Below, piece after piece: positions 25,301 to 43,182 of a stretch of 64,000 nucleotides of DNA. Within the stretch, counting starts at the first letter, position 1, and every line of letters starts with the position of its first letter. A program made the translations under genes and the position numbers. Source of the DNA: Undaria pinnatifida. Taxonomy: Eukaryota; Sar; Phaeophyceae; Laminariales; Alariaceae. The notes below the pieces were generated by a model. It saw only the letters and a program-made list of their open reading frames with translations, did no database searches and was not told the DNA's origin. The stretch lies in the NCBI GenBank assembly GCA_012845835.1, contig JABAKD010000011.1, forward strand, positions 4,572,697 through 4,636,696, in the 5' to 3' direction.

Positions 25301-28300
25301 ATGCGACGGGAGCCATCTACAGATCGCACCATTGTTCCCAGAAAGCTTCTCTCCGCACCTACAGCAACATACTGCCGTCCCACATTAGTAGCCTCACCCC
25401 CCCCCGTCCCCTTTCTCTGCCTCTCCCCGCCTTCTCCACTCTCGAATTTCACGATGAAATAGGTGTACAAAGGGCGGAGAAAGCATACGGGGCAGACGGT
25501 AGCGCTGAAGTTCATCTCGAAGCACGGGAAGAGCGCCAAGGACATCCGTAATCTCCGGCAAGAGATCGCGATCCTGCGGACACTTAACCACGAGAACATC
25601 ATCCTCATGTTCGACGCCTTCGAGACCGAGCGCGAGTTTTGCGTCGTCACCGAGTACGCCCAGGTAATCAGAAAGGGCTTACAAAAACGACAGTGGCAAC
25701 AATACTTTCAATTGTGAAAACACAACGAAACACGTTCGAATCGCCCCAGTGACCGCACGGAATCGGAGCTCATGCGTTTCTTTCATTACGCCAAGGTCTT
25801 GTCGTCGTGGCGAAACAATTAAATTCAGCGAGCTGCGGCCTTTAAAGGAAGGCTCGCGGTAGTGCGGTGTGACAGCAGCATAATAAGGGAGGTCAGCGCA
25901 AGAGAATGGTGTATTTTTCTCAGCTACGTAGTTGCTTTGCAAGACATAGCGACCGCGGTTTCGTGTCACTGCGGGAGATAGAACCAACAAGGATGTTATG
26001 TTTAACGCAGTGTTAATGTCGCCGAATTGTATCGGTCGATCAGTGTTTGCTTTTCTCTTTCTGAGGGCTTGGCAGGGGGCAACACTCCCTCGCTCGCTGT
26101 TGCTTACCTATGCGTGCCTCGGTGCGACTTCGACGCGTGTGTACAATGTGAGTAAACACCGCCATCGCTGGTTCAAGCGAAGGATGCGGGGCCTGCGAAG
26201 TTTTAGATCCGTTGTCCCTCCCCCCCCTCGTTCTGCCACGTTGGTCTTTGATTGATTAAGCACGGCCTACCTACCTTCCAGCGATGGCGTGGGTCGGTTC
26301 GCCCAGCACGTTCCCCGTCGCGCCCTCCCGTTGTCTCAACAGCAGCACTGCAACGCCCTTGCCCTGTTTTGCGCGCACTGTCCACCTCTTCTGGCGCGCA
26401 GGGGGAACTGTTCGAGATCCTTCAGGACGACCACACGCTGCCTGAACCGCAGGTGCAAAAGATCGCCAAGCAGCTGGTCCAGGCGCTGCATTACCTGCAC
26501 TCCAACCGCGTGATCCACCGCGATATGAAGCCGCAGAATATTCTTGTAGGTGCCCACGGACGCGTCAAGCTGTGCGACTTCGGCTTCGCGAGAGCCATGT
26601 CCTCGAATACGGTTGTCCTCACCAGCATTAAGGGGACACCGCTGTACATGGCGCCAGAGCTCGTCAAGGAGCAGCCGTACGACCTAACGGTCGACCTCTG
26701 GTCACTGGGAGTAATCCTGTACGAGCTACTGGTCGGCCAGCCTCCCTTCTACACAAACTCCATCTACTCTCTCATCAACCACATCGTCAAGGACCCCGTA
26801 GAGTACCCGCCCGACATCTCCCCCGACCTGCGCTCGTTCCTGCAAGGTCTGCTCCGAAAGGACCCGCGGCAGCGACTCTCCTGGCCCGAGCTCCTCCGCC
26901 ATCCCTTCGTCAGGGAGACCGAGGAAGACCGCCGCCGTCACCAGCGGGAAGATGCTCACTACACCCTTGGCGGCGGCGTGGGACCCCCCCGGTTCCGCCT
27001 GGAGCGCTTCTTGCAAGACCAGCAGGCTCGCCAGTCCGCAGACATGGGGGCGTCGGCTCCGTGTCGCGGCGATGCGGACAACGGCGCAGGTGGCAGTGAT
27101 GGGGACAGGTCGACGGGAGTCCCCGCCGCTGCCGCTGCGGCCGCATCTACTGGTGATGATGAATGTGGTGTTGGTATTGGTGATGACGGTGGCGGTGGTC
27201 GTGGTGATGATAGTGTTGTTGGTGTTGTTGGTGATGTTGTTGGTGGTAGTAGCGGTGATGTTACGCCGAGAAGGGAGGGGACCAACACCGGGGGGCTAGG
27301 GCGCGAAGCGAGGGACGGGGGATATAGCAACACGGAGCCCTCGTCCTTGGCCGAGGAAACCCGTGATAGAAGCAACGGCGGCGGTGGCGGTAGTGACAGC
27401 AGCAGCAGCGTTGACGAGCTTACCGCGTCCTCGAGAAAAACGGGACGGCCCGACGCGAAGAACCTCTCTGAAAACGGAGTGAACCATGCCCCAATCGGCG
27501 AGGTGAATGGCGCTGCTCACGCCACCACCCCGTGCGTGAGCCCTGGTCTGGCTGTGAGGCATGAGGGCTGTCCACCAAAAAGCCTACCCTTGCCACCGAC
27601 GCGTGACAAGTACGCGATCACACAAGACGACAGCGACGCCTCGGCGGCGCAGGGCGAGTCTGAGTCATCTACTCGCACGCCCTCCCCTGCCGACCCTACC
27701 ACCTTGCTGTGGACAAAGTGGGAGGCTGCAGTGGCGGCTCCGGGAGGGGACCGAGACGGAAGCGCGTTGCGAGTGGGCAGCACCCGTGGTTTTTTCTTGG
27801 CTCTGGCGGACGTGCTCTCTTGCCACGCTGAGCCGGAGGAGACGACGACGCTGCACAGCATGGGTGATACGGCGGGAGGAAGGTCGTTGCCCCTCCTTCG
27901 TGTCGCGCTTCGTACAGCCGAAAGAGTCGCCTCGGCCACGCTACTGTCGTTGCTGCCGTCGGAAGCTTCGGAGAGGGAAAGTGCCGTGGTCGGGGCAAAG
28001 ACAGGCGTCGCGTGCGCGGCGTCGGAGGGAATGCTTGACGCGTCGACCGTGGCAGAGCGCTTCCTCCACACTCTCCTCCCGGTAGTCGCAGTCTGCGATG
28101 CTTTGCTCGAAGCCGATATCCCTCTTCCGGAAGGGGCCGGGGTGCAGGTGATGCCACATGAGGGGGGCCGCGGCGAGGAAGTGGGACAGGAGGCTTGTGC
28201 GCTTGCCGAGGCGCTCCGGCTGCTGATTGTTATGCTGCGCATGCCCTGGTGGACGCACGACGGGGCGATCGGTAGCCACTGTCCAAGGCGGACTTGCGAC

Positions 28301-31300
28301 GGTGCAGCTGCTGCGAAAGTGAATGGTGACGTCGGGGGGGCGAGGGACGGCGTCGAGGGTGATGGAATGGGACGGAGTAGCGTGGTAGGCATAAGTGAGC
28401 GATGGACGACGCTTTCGACTCTAACGTCGGTTCTGCGCTTGGATAACCCGGCCTGTTCAGGAGCTCCTAATCAGGTGACCAAACATTTACCAGCATTATT
28501 TCATGCCTGTCGTGAGCTGACAACGTTACGGGCCGAGTCGAGTTCTCAGCGTGCATGGAAAGACGATCGTCCCTACCCATTTCGTGCTGTGAAAGCGAGG
28601 TTTGATGATTTGTGTAACTTGCCAACAACCTATCGCTTGCACGCCATGGTCGCGATTACATTTGCGCAAAAACAAAATCCCGTCGCGGTCTGTAACACTA
28701 ACGCTCACGCCTGGTGCGAATTTCGTCGTGTTATGGACTGTCGACCCTCATCTGCAGAAGCTGGAAATCCAACGTGCCGCGATCGACTGCCTGTCCACGG
28801 TAATCTTGCTGGCCGGACCGGAAACAACCGGTATGCTGCTAGCGCACCGCGTGCCGGCCACCCTCTGTGCCTGTATCCGAAGGCACTCTGATCCCACGCC
28901 GCGACTCGGGGCGACAACGCCCGCCCGCGATGGCGCCGCCTTCTTAGCCCCGTCCTACCGACAGCGCCTCTTCGCCGTGGTTCACCCTGCCGTGCGCGCG
29001 CTTGCGCGTCTCGTCCACCCCACGGGGGCGCAGTGGGCGCCGATCTGCGCAATGCCTTTTCACGAAGCGACTGCTCGCCGCCGCCAAGGTTTGTTTATCC
29101 CTGTCGCGATAGCGAGCGGGCACGCTGTTGATGCGAAGGCGGCGGCGGAGTTCGCAGCCTCTGTTTGGCAACAAACCGCGAAGCACCTGCTGGAGGCGGG
29201 CGGTTGCGACGGAAGCGGCGGCAGCGACGAAGAGGGAGCCATCTCCTCGGCATCGGTGAGGTGCGCTGAAAGCGGGAGGGGGCGCCGCGGTATGGGGGAA
29301 GCCGAAACCAGCGCAATCGGTGTGCTCTGTCGCGTTCTCTGCGACGCGGAGGAGTTCAGCTGCGGCTCGGTGATATCGAGAGGTCCGGGCGGTGTTTCCA
29401 CGCCGCCAGCATTCGACCACTCGGCTGGTGCTCGAGATCGTTCGGATGGTGGCCAGGACGTGAAGATAGCCGCGCTGCGAGTGCTCTTGCATGGGTGTCG
29501 GGCTTCCTTCGGCGTCGCTCGCGCCGTCGCTGCGTTTGATGGTGGGGCCATCGTGCAAGCTTTGCTGGACCGTCTCTGTTTACCCACTTCACCGGGAGGA
29601 GCCGCCGCCAATGTATGTATAAGACGACCAAAGCTGAAAGTGCAGTAAGTCGACGAATGTTGTTGGTCGTGGCCGCAGACCGCCGGTTTTAGTCACGTGG
29701 GCAGCAAACACTGTAGATTCCCCGACGCTTGACGTTGGGAGGTACATAACATATGTTTCTGGCTGCTTGCGTGTGTTGGCGAGCAATGCAATCGATGTAC
29801 TACGCTCTATGCCGTCATTGTGTCTCCACGCCTCCACCCGTCGTGTCCAAGCCAGAAACACAAGCAAACCAGTCCCTCCCTTAACTATGGGAATGCCGAA
29901 CGCTGCCGAGTCCACTGCGCCACCAACCCTCGCCATTTTTCTCAAACAGACCCCCCGCCGAATGTTGCGCGCTGTCGCTTGCGCCGCTCGGATAGCAGGG
30001 GCAGCACCGCGGGGAGAGTATTGACGCCCATGATTCGAGCTGTAGCAACAGCAGCAACAAACAGGCTGAGTGCTTGGCAGGAACGGCGCTCCTCGTACTC
30101 GAGGCTATTCTTGGCCACGAAGTCGTGGGCGGAGCGGATGCTTTCGGGTGCGTGACGTCTGCGACGTTCTGCCTATGCGAGTCTGCCGATCGGCGCGTGT
30201 CCGCCGCGGGAACGGCAGTTTTAGGCACCGCATTAGCGAGAAGACGCAACGATACGGGTAGCAATAACGGTGGCGGTGGTGGTGTTGGTGTTGGCATTGG
30301 CCAGGCATCCATCGCGGCGCTAAAGGCCACCTCGTCGTCTCGCGTCCTTGCAGCCGTCAAATCGATATTGGAGTTTAGAGCGAGTACAGTAGGATCTCCG
30401 CGGCCCGACACGGTCGAGCAGCGCGTCTTAGCTGATTCTCCGACTGGGCCTGCCGCGTCGAATTGCGGCGTGTCGACAACGTCAGAGAGCCAATTTAAGG
30501 ATGCAGCAGTACGGATAGATGGGTCCTGGTTCGGAGCCCCGATGCGAGGCGTGCTCGACGCCCCAGCCGACCTACTTGCACGCGCCATTGCCGCCGCGGT
30601 ATCTCCAGCCAGAGATGGCCCTACGACAGGCACCAGTACATCGCGGAAGGCGTCCGCGGGTTTGTATGACCCGTACCTGTGGCTGCACCTTTGCGAGCAG
30701 CTGGGGCGGGGAGGTTCCGGGGAGTTGTCCCCCGCCGGGCTCGTCTCTGCCCTTCGCTACTTGGGAGGCGTTCTGCCCGGTCCGACCGACGGAAATTTCG
30801 GTCTAATGCTGTTGGGAAGAAATGGGGAAGGATACAGCGGCCTCGTTGGCATTATTTGCACAGTCGTTCTTGAAAGCCAGCACTTACAAGCCGTGCTAGA
30901 GTGGCCGTCGAGAGGGTATGGAGGTGGTAACAGTGGTGGTGGTGGCGGCGGCGGTGGGATAGCGGGTGTTGCGGCGATCGTCAGGGCTGCTGTGGGCATA
31001 TTTCAGGCGCCGCTGACGTCTGAAGGATCGCGCCAAGTAGTTTTGAGAGTGCAACAAGCAATGCACTCTCAGCGGCTAGTGCCTGCTCTGCTGGACGCAA
31101 TGAGAATTCTGTACCACAGCAATCGCGGCAGGCGTAGCCACGGGAGGGACAATGAGGAGGCGGAGGGTAGAGCGGAAGAAGATGGCCAGAACTGTGGCAA
31201 AGGCAAAAATGAAACGGACACCGAGAACGACGCAAAAATTGCGCTGGGCGCGTGCGTCGAGCTTCTTTGTCGCCTTGTTTTTCTCTCTCCGCACTTTGGC

Positions 31301-32509
31301 CAGCAGTTTCTCAAGGCAGGGGGCCTGGTCTGCCTGGTCGCAGCCGGAGCGCTGCTGGAGACTTCTCCCGCCGATATGGCCACCAACGCGCTCGGGATCG
31401 TCAGCCAGCTGGCGCGCGCCACCCCCGACAACTATACCCGTCTCCGCGCCGCCGGCGTGGACACCAACCTGCGCACCTTCCTCGCGCACGCGGACCCCAC
31501 GGTCCGCTCGAAGGCTTGCAACCTCGTGGGGAATCTTTGTCGGCACTCGCCCTTCTTTTACGAAGCGTTCCGAGAAGAGCCGTGTGACACTGACGAAGAG
31601 GCCGGTGAGGGCGAGGCGTGGTGCGTTGATTCTCACAACAGTGCCGCCGATACAGCCGGATCTACTTTTCGGCGGGGTGTGCCGCTAGCGCTTCATAAGG
31701 ATGAGGAGGAAGGAGGAGGGGCGAGTCGTGGCTGTGAAGGAGTGATTTCATTGCGGAGACGAGAAATAGAAGCAGCGCGAGGACAACGGCCGCAGGCTGT
31801 ACCAAGGGCGGTGCGAGGGAGGAGCGTTGTGGACCACCTGGTGCCCTTGTGCTCCGATCCGGACCCGTCCACCCGAAAGTTTGCGTGCTTCGCGGTGGGA
31901 AACGCCGCTTTCCATACCGACGCTCTCTACGCCTATCTCACCCCGGCTGTGGCGCCGCTCGTCGCAGCGCTGGACGACCTCGACGAACGAACGAGAGCAA
32001 ACGCCGCGGGAGCTTTAGGAAACCTCGTTCGAAACGGCGGCTCGCTTAGCGGAGAGTTGGCTCGTCAGGGTGCCGTCGCGGCCTTGCTGAATGTTGCCGT
32101 CCAAGACACCTCCGTCTCTCCAAGGCGCATTGCCCTCTTTTCGTTGGGAACCTGCTGCGGCTATGCTTCGTGTCGGGAAGCGTTAGCTCTCTTGGACCGA
32201 GAAGCAGGCGGGAAAATTTCGGCGCTCCGTTCGATGGCTCCGGACGAAGAGGTTCCGGAATCTCGACGCCGCAACAGTGGGGACGGGGGAGGGCGGCAGA
32301 AGTGGAACGTCGGGTCGAGTGCGATGCCGTCGCAGCCGGGCCCTGGTCTTCGGTCGGTGGCCGCGGGGGAGGAGGCTTTCCCCGGCCTAGACCGGCGACT
32401 GTTGGAGTTGGAGCGGGAAGAGGAGCAAGAGGAGGAGCCAGACGAGGTCGCTCTTAGGTACATTGCGAGGCTGCGGGCCAAGCTGTCGGCCCCTGTTCTG
32501 TACTCGTGA
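22379..32509 (+). CDS. FU: FUSED-family serine/threonine kinase (STK36-like)
   Basis: Exons 22379-22432, 25463-25663, 26402-28474, 28758-29612, 30065-32509, every junction phase 0; 1875 residues, stop TGA. The kinase domain occupies about residues 1-255: glycine loop GEGSFG in exon 1, catalytic Lys34 in VALK, Glu52, HRD at 124-126, DFG at 144-146, APE at 169-171. The N-terminus ([22 protein letters not shown]) and [10 protein letters not shown] are diagnostic of FUSED. After a long low-complexity linker, helical armadillo/HEAT-like repeats occur in exons 4-5 (e.g. [15 protein letters not shown] near 1540 and [12 protein letters not shown] near 1665), as in the C-terminus of STK36 and plant TWO-IN-ONE. 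Human STK36 is about 1315 residues; this one is longer because of the linker. Known roles of the family are central-pair assembly of motile cilia and, in plants, cytokinesis; the role here is inferred. Intron 1 (3030 bp) holds Copia fragments. Confidence 0.93.
23440..23720. repeat. Imperfect ~145-bp tandem duplication in FUSED intron 1
   Basis: Two units share ATTGGGCAA..GTSGGCGT..GAATAG and CCGTCTTCGATA..GTGT..TACAG in the same order. A separate 22-base repeat (GCTACGTTAAGTCTATCGGTG) occurs twice at 23845-23890. Confidence 0.6.
24735..24925 (-). pseudogene. Copia integrase C-terminal fragment, minus-strand copy
   Basis: Minus strand encodes [20 protein letters not shown] followed by [20 protein letters not shown] and ending TPY. 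This is the end of the Copia integrase catalytic core, including the LINxxPxKA..TPY block. The open frame continues another 270 codons to 23915 with no recognisable retroelement domain. Truncated upstream. Confidence 0.7.
24925..25046 (+). pseudogene. Copia integrase C-terminal fragment, plus-strand copy
   Basis: Plus strand encodes [20 protein letters not shown] then GGDTPY, a diverged second copy of the integrase fragment next to it in opposite orientation. The two form an inverted repeat with a perfect 21-bp inner arm. Confidence 0.65.
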
Positions 32510-33815
32510 TTCCACGAAACCATGACCCCACGACACCACGACATTGTTACGTAAACCGAAGACTTTCCGCAACAGAGAACCGCCGTAAGCTGGGGAATTA
32601 AAAATACACCTCAGCTGTGAGATCGAGGATGTTGTCCTTCGCCTACGAGACCGACCAGTAGAATTTATGGGGAGCAACTGTTTGATCGAGGACTTCGTCT
32701 TAAGCCTAAGAGAAGACTTTACAGTGGGGATGTTGGGGCGCTAATGTGTATCACTAAGGGGGAAACCGCCGTGAAGTTGATAAAAAGGTGCCCGCCTCTT
32801 TCCGGGTTTTGAACGCCCTTTCGCCTCGAAGGCTCTCTCTCCTCTGGAAACATGTATGCGTGCAACCCCCCTCCTCTTTTTTAGTTTTACCTTGTGCGTG
32901 GTCGCGCAGCGTTGTTGTGCAATATCGTGCGATTGAATCGGAACGATGCGCCGTTTTAGCTCTGTTGGTTGAGCCTGGCGGTGTCCGCCACGGTTCGAGT
33001 GTTTTAATCATGCCTGAACTTGTTTCCTTGCGTGGATGTAGTAGATGCATGGAACTGTGACAAGCCAGTGCAAGTCAGACCTGGGTTTCATCATATTAAA
33101 ATAATTTTGTACGCGTAGTGGTGGTCGAAGGTGCAACAACCGTTCGAGTGTCAACCGGTACGCGAAATTCCATTATCCTCCGCCCCGCGCACCCAATCGG
33201 GTACGAGGCGTGAATACCACGCACTCCATGAGCACAGGCACACAGATGTCTGATGATGTCTCAGAAGATATTGAAGCAAGAGAGAAGTTTTCCGCACTTC
33301 AATCTGCGTTGAGTCTATACCACCTGAACTTGAAATATACCGGCCCGCTCGTTCTTTTCGCCAACTTCAAGCGTATGCACAGCAGTATTTCGTTTGTCTA
33401 CAGTATCTGATTTGCTTGATTCCGTCGTTTGCAAGAGTATGTACAGTATCGCACAACGTACGCCGCTCGCGCTTAATTATTGGGGGGCGTTGGACCACAA
33501 GATGCGTTTCCGGGCGGTGGCAGGGGCGACGCTCATATCTATACGACTTCCACCTAAAAGTCTATGTACCTACAGCATAGCATAGTTATGCACCCCAAAA
33601 CCATGGAAACAATCACAAATACATCTTCGCAGCATGAAAGTGCGTCACTGCTCATCGCCGGGAACGCTGCTGCGCCGAGCGTGAACTATAGTTCGCTCCC
33701 GTGCGCTCACGTGCCCGTTAAACCTCAACAACTACTTATACGCAAAAAAAGCGCACCACACGATCAAAACCTGCAGCACCGCCGCATACAACGCTAGAGA
33801 ACACGTCATAGCACG
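32510..33815. other. Convergent 3' intergenic region (FUSED / methyltransferase)
   Basis: No convincing gene. At 32600-32640 a short minus-strand LTADV-family fragment (DNILDLTAEVYF) lies just past the FUSED stop. The rest should hold both 3' untranslated regions; nothing else is recognised. Confidence 0.5.
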
Positions 33816-36038
33816 CTACGACCTCGCAAGCGGTGCCTTTGAGCACACAAAGAGGGCCCACCAGAGCGGCAAACCCTCGGCAGCTTGGCTACGACCCCCG
33901 GCAGCGTTATCTCCAACACAATTGAACTGAACTCTGTCCTCTTCCAAGAGCCTGACTTCCTCCTCAACATGGCCGCCATTCACGCGCCGCCTACTAATTG
34001 GCAACGGTATCGAACGAGATACGCCATAATCCCCTTCACCGTCAGCACTCCCATTGCTGGCGCTGCTATCGTCACCAGCGATGGCGGCGGCGGCATCGAT
34101 TAGCGTTAGGCTGACACCGGCGGCGCGAGCTGCCGCGGACGAAAACGCCTCCGTCATGTTATCCGACGTCTCGAAAATACCATTGGTGGACTCGTAAACG
34201 GCCATGAGCATACCGCCGGACCTGACCAGGCGGGAGGAGCTCTCTGCCAGGCGCGTGTACCTGACGATGGGGCGTAACGATGGATCGAGTGGTGAGTGCA
34301 AGGAGTGTTGTGCTGACGGTCGGCATCGGTGATGGTATGGCAAGGGAAACGGCCTGAGGAAATGCTCTGCGTAAAGGTGGGGGGTTCTATCATAGCGCGA
34401 CCTCAATTTGTTTGAGACACGTTTTGAGGGGGGAAGAGCAAGGCAGGTTTGACGTCGAACGTGCGGAAAACAACCCCCGCTCATGCTCCGCTCCAGCACG
34501 CAGAAGACGGATTCCTCCCGCAGCAGCACGCGTTCTTTAACGAGCAGATCCGATGAGACCGTACCACTGCAGCAGTCGCAACGAACTACCGACAGTATCG
34601 AACCCGAAAAAAGGAGTTCTACACCGTCCCGGACGCCTGCTACGATAGGGGTGGCACTCTTCTGCCCGAAGTATTCTGACTGACGGGGTTCCTCAATTGA
34701 GGAACTGCCCAATAGTGTGGGAATCCCGCCGCGTAGTGTTCACAATGTGATTCGTTTTACACCTAGGCCACGGGACTGTCAACCAAATGAAGACAAGAAA
34801 TTAGCATCCAAACAAAGATTTTGGGTGCGGTATAGACCTCCTGAAAGGAGGACACCCAGAACGCGTAGGGGCACCCCTACCGTGGCGTGCGACCCGTCTC
34901 ACGTGTTCACCGCTCGTGACCTGGACTGCGCGGACTTAGATGGCAAAGACGGAAGATCTAACACCACAAGGTCCCAGGCCCTCCCCTTGCTTGCGGCCTC
35001 CTCTGCGAAGGATAGAACGCCCGCCTTGATGAACGATATTGTGTCGCCGAGGCCGTTCACGGCGGCGTTCTTCGTCGCGGTGCGGACGGCCCGCGTGTCC
35101 TTGTCGACCTGCAGTTTGACCAAGCGGCAGCGTGAGACCGTGGCCGAGGGCTAAAAAAACGAAGCACCATAAACCTTACAAAGTTATATGGTAATATCCA
35201 TAAAACAAGGTTCTATGACTATAGACTATATAATTTTGTTGCACAATATGGTTATACACCCATATGGTCAGGTACTGTTGGAGAGTGCAACACAGCAAAA
35301 AACAAAATCACAGAAACGAATGCCTAAGTTGGCAACAAATGAGTGCCTGGAGATAAACAACGTACCGACCGAGAAACTCTTTTAATATTCCACATGAGTA
35401 ACACTCTACAACTCCTCTCCCCTCCTTTCTCTTACCCCCAGCGCGGACCGGGCCTTGCCGACCGCGGCATTCATCGCGAAGCCTCCAGTCCCACAGAACA
35501 AGTCGAGCACCTCCAGCCCGCGAGACACCCTGCGAACGACCGCTTTCCCGCCCGCTCGGCCGGGTGCGAAAGCCTCTCGCTCTTCTGCCGCTGCCGACAA
35601 CGCCGCCACCGCGCCCCTCCGCCGCGAACTCACTGTGTACGATATGCCCAGCTCCGCTAACGACTTTGTGTGGACGCTTGGTCGAGGGAGGTCGCCGCGC
35701 AACCACCTTCCACGTCGCGGCGAAAGGCCTTGCGGGGTGGTTGCGCCGGCGATCGTGGTAGCGATAGCCCCGCTGTCGACATCGAAAGACAAGACTGCCT
35801 TCGCGATGGGCGTTGTCACTGCCGTCGTTGAGTCACCGCTTCTTCTGCTGCTGCTGCTGCTGCTGCTTTTGGAGACGGCAGGTCGAAAAGAACCGGCCAA
35901 TTTTTCCATCCAAGAGGAAAACCTCACGTCCGGGAAGGTGCAGATTGCGCGGAGATGACGATACGTGGGGGAAATCCCTGCCGCCCTCATCACCTGCGGC
36001 GTGAATGGGCGTGCGACGAGCGGGAGTGAAAAGAGCAT
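33816..36038 (-). CDS. RlmI-like class I SAM-dependent (rRNA) methyltransferase
   Basis: Exons 36038-35436, 35108-34903, 34260-33816; phases 0 and 2 join cleanly into 417 residues ending in TAG. Motif I is VLDLFCGTGGFAMNAA (about residues 177-192), followed across the intron by GVDKDTRAVRTATKNAAVNG, which supplies the acidic ribose-binding residue. Next come the catalytic-loop region WDLVVLDLPSLP and the strand RSGGMLMAVYES. The C-terminus EGLPLWWALFVCSKA parallels the EGxYLK end of RlmI-type rRNA cytosine methyltransferases. The PUA domain of bacterial RlmI is not obvious. The N-terminus is basic and Ser-rich without early acids, like an organelle transit peptide. A TATA-like TTTATAAAAA lies only about 10 bases upstream of the assigned ATG, so a later Met (residue 17) may be used. 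Substrate (organellar rRNA) is inference. Confidence 0.75.
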
Positions 36039-36801
36039 GCCAAGCGCTTTTTATAAAGGTGGCGTCAATAGTTTCGACGCCGAGCGACGTCGATATCCGC
36101 TTGGTGGGTAGTTCATAACGTCATTAAGGCGTTCACCGATCCCGTCGTCCCCTCTTGGCTGGTGCTCTTTATTTCCTCCAAGTTGGCCTCGTCCACCCCG
36201 GCTCTTCGTTTCTCCTGCTTGCGCTCTTGTGCTCCGCACCATTTCTTATGCCGTGGACGAGACCGGATGGAGAGACTGAGGACGGCGAAACACGGTCAAT
36301 ATTCCGCACTACCTGTACCTATTTGAGAGGCGAAGGCACCACATACCTTCCGCAGCAACGAATCAGCATGAAGACACCTCCTTGCCCTAAGCCCTCTCTA
36401 TCTTGGCTACTAGCGGGAAAAGCATAAACTCTCCAGGGGAGTGCCTACCTGCACACCTGTGTGCACGAGTAAGCCCGACGGACGGACAGTGGCGGCACTC
36501 TCGGCCTTACATTCTGAAAAGAAAAAACGTAACCTCGAAGAAAATGAAAAATCATGCAATACAACACACCCAGTTCGACGAATTTCTACGCCGATTTTCT
36601 CGACAACGGTGAGAATGCAAACGCCAAACGATGCCTCAACGAGAATATTTCGGGGAGATCTTGTCAAAGCCATCGTGTTTCGTAATGCGTGCCCCTCTTA
36701 TTTTGGAGAACATCGGTTCGGAAATTCGGTTCAGAGGGTTGGTTATCATGCGTGTTATAAGGTGCTCTCCCCCATACGGCGTTGTACGAACGCGTACGCA
36801 C
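36039..36801. other. Region between mTERF 3' exons and methyltransferase start
   Basis: Contains the methyltransferase promoter, including TTTATAAAAA (minus strand, about 36047-36056), and probably the last mTERF exon(s). A candidate acceptor TTTTTTCTTTTCAG (minus strand) near 36520 is the best place to look for one. Confidence 0.4.
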
Positions 36802-42808
<6,007 letters not shown>

Positions 42809-43182
42809 CTGCAACAACGAGAGAGATTTGAGCGCCTGCGATGAGCGCCATGCCATCCACCGCGGTGCGGGAGATCGACTACACCGAGCTGGGGATAGCA
42901 TGGGGCGCAGATGACGAAGGCTGGACACATCCACCCCGGTGCAAGCCACATCACCGCCCACCACCCGCAGCAGGCAGCAGGTCGATGTGCGCATGCATAA
43001 CCGACAGCGTTCAAAGACGCGCGGGGGGACTTTTTACCCCTTTTCCCGTACCACTATTTGCGCCTCTTGCTTTGTGTGGAACACCTTCGAGACGGCGTCT
43101 GGCATTAGTGTAGGATGACTTTTGCATCTGTGTAGTTGTGTCTGTACTGGGCTTGTTGTACGAACCCATTACCGAAAACACC
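42809..43182. promoter_or_regulatory. Probable divergent promoter, mTERF gene / YCII gene
   Basis: The YCII start codon at 43183 faces right and the mTERF gene faces left, so this stretch should hold both promoters plus the unseen first exon of the mTERF gene. Two short open frames with ATG on the minus strand (starting about 43014 and 42994) run into the 42808 exon but neither gives the required phase convincingly. Confidence 0.35.
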
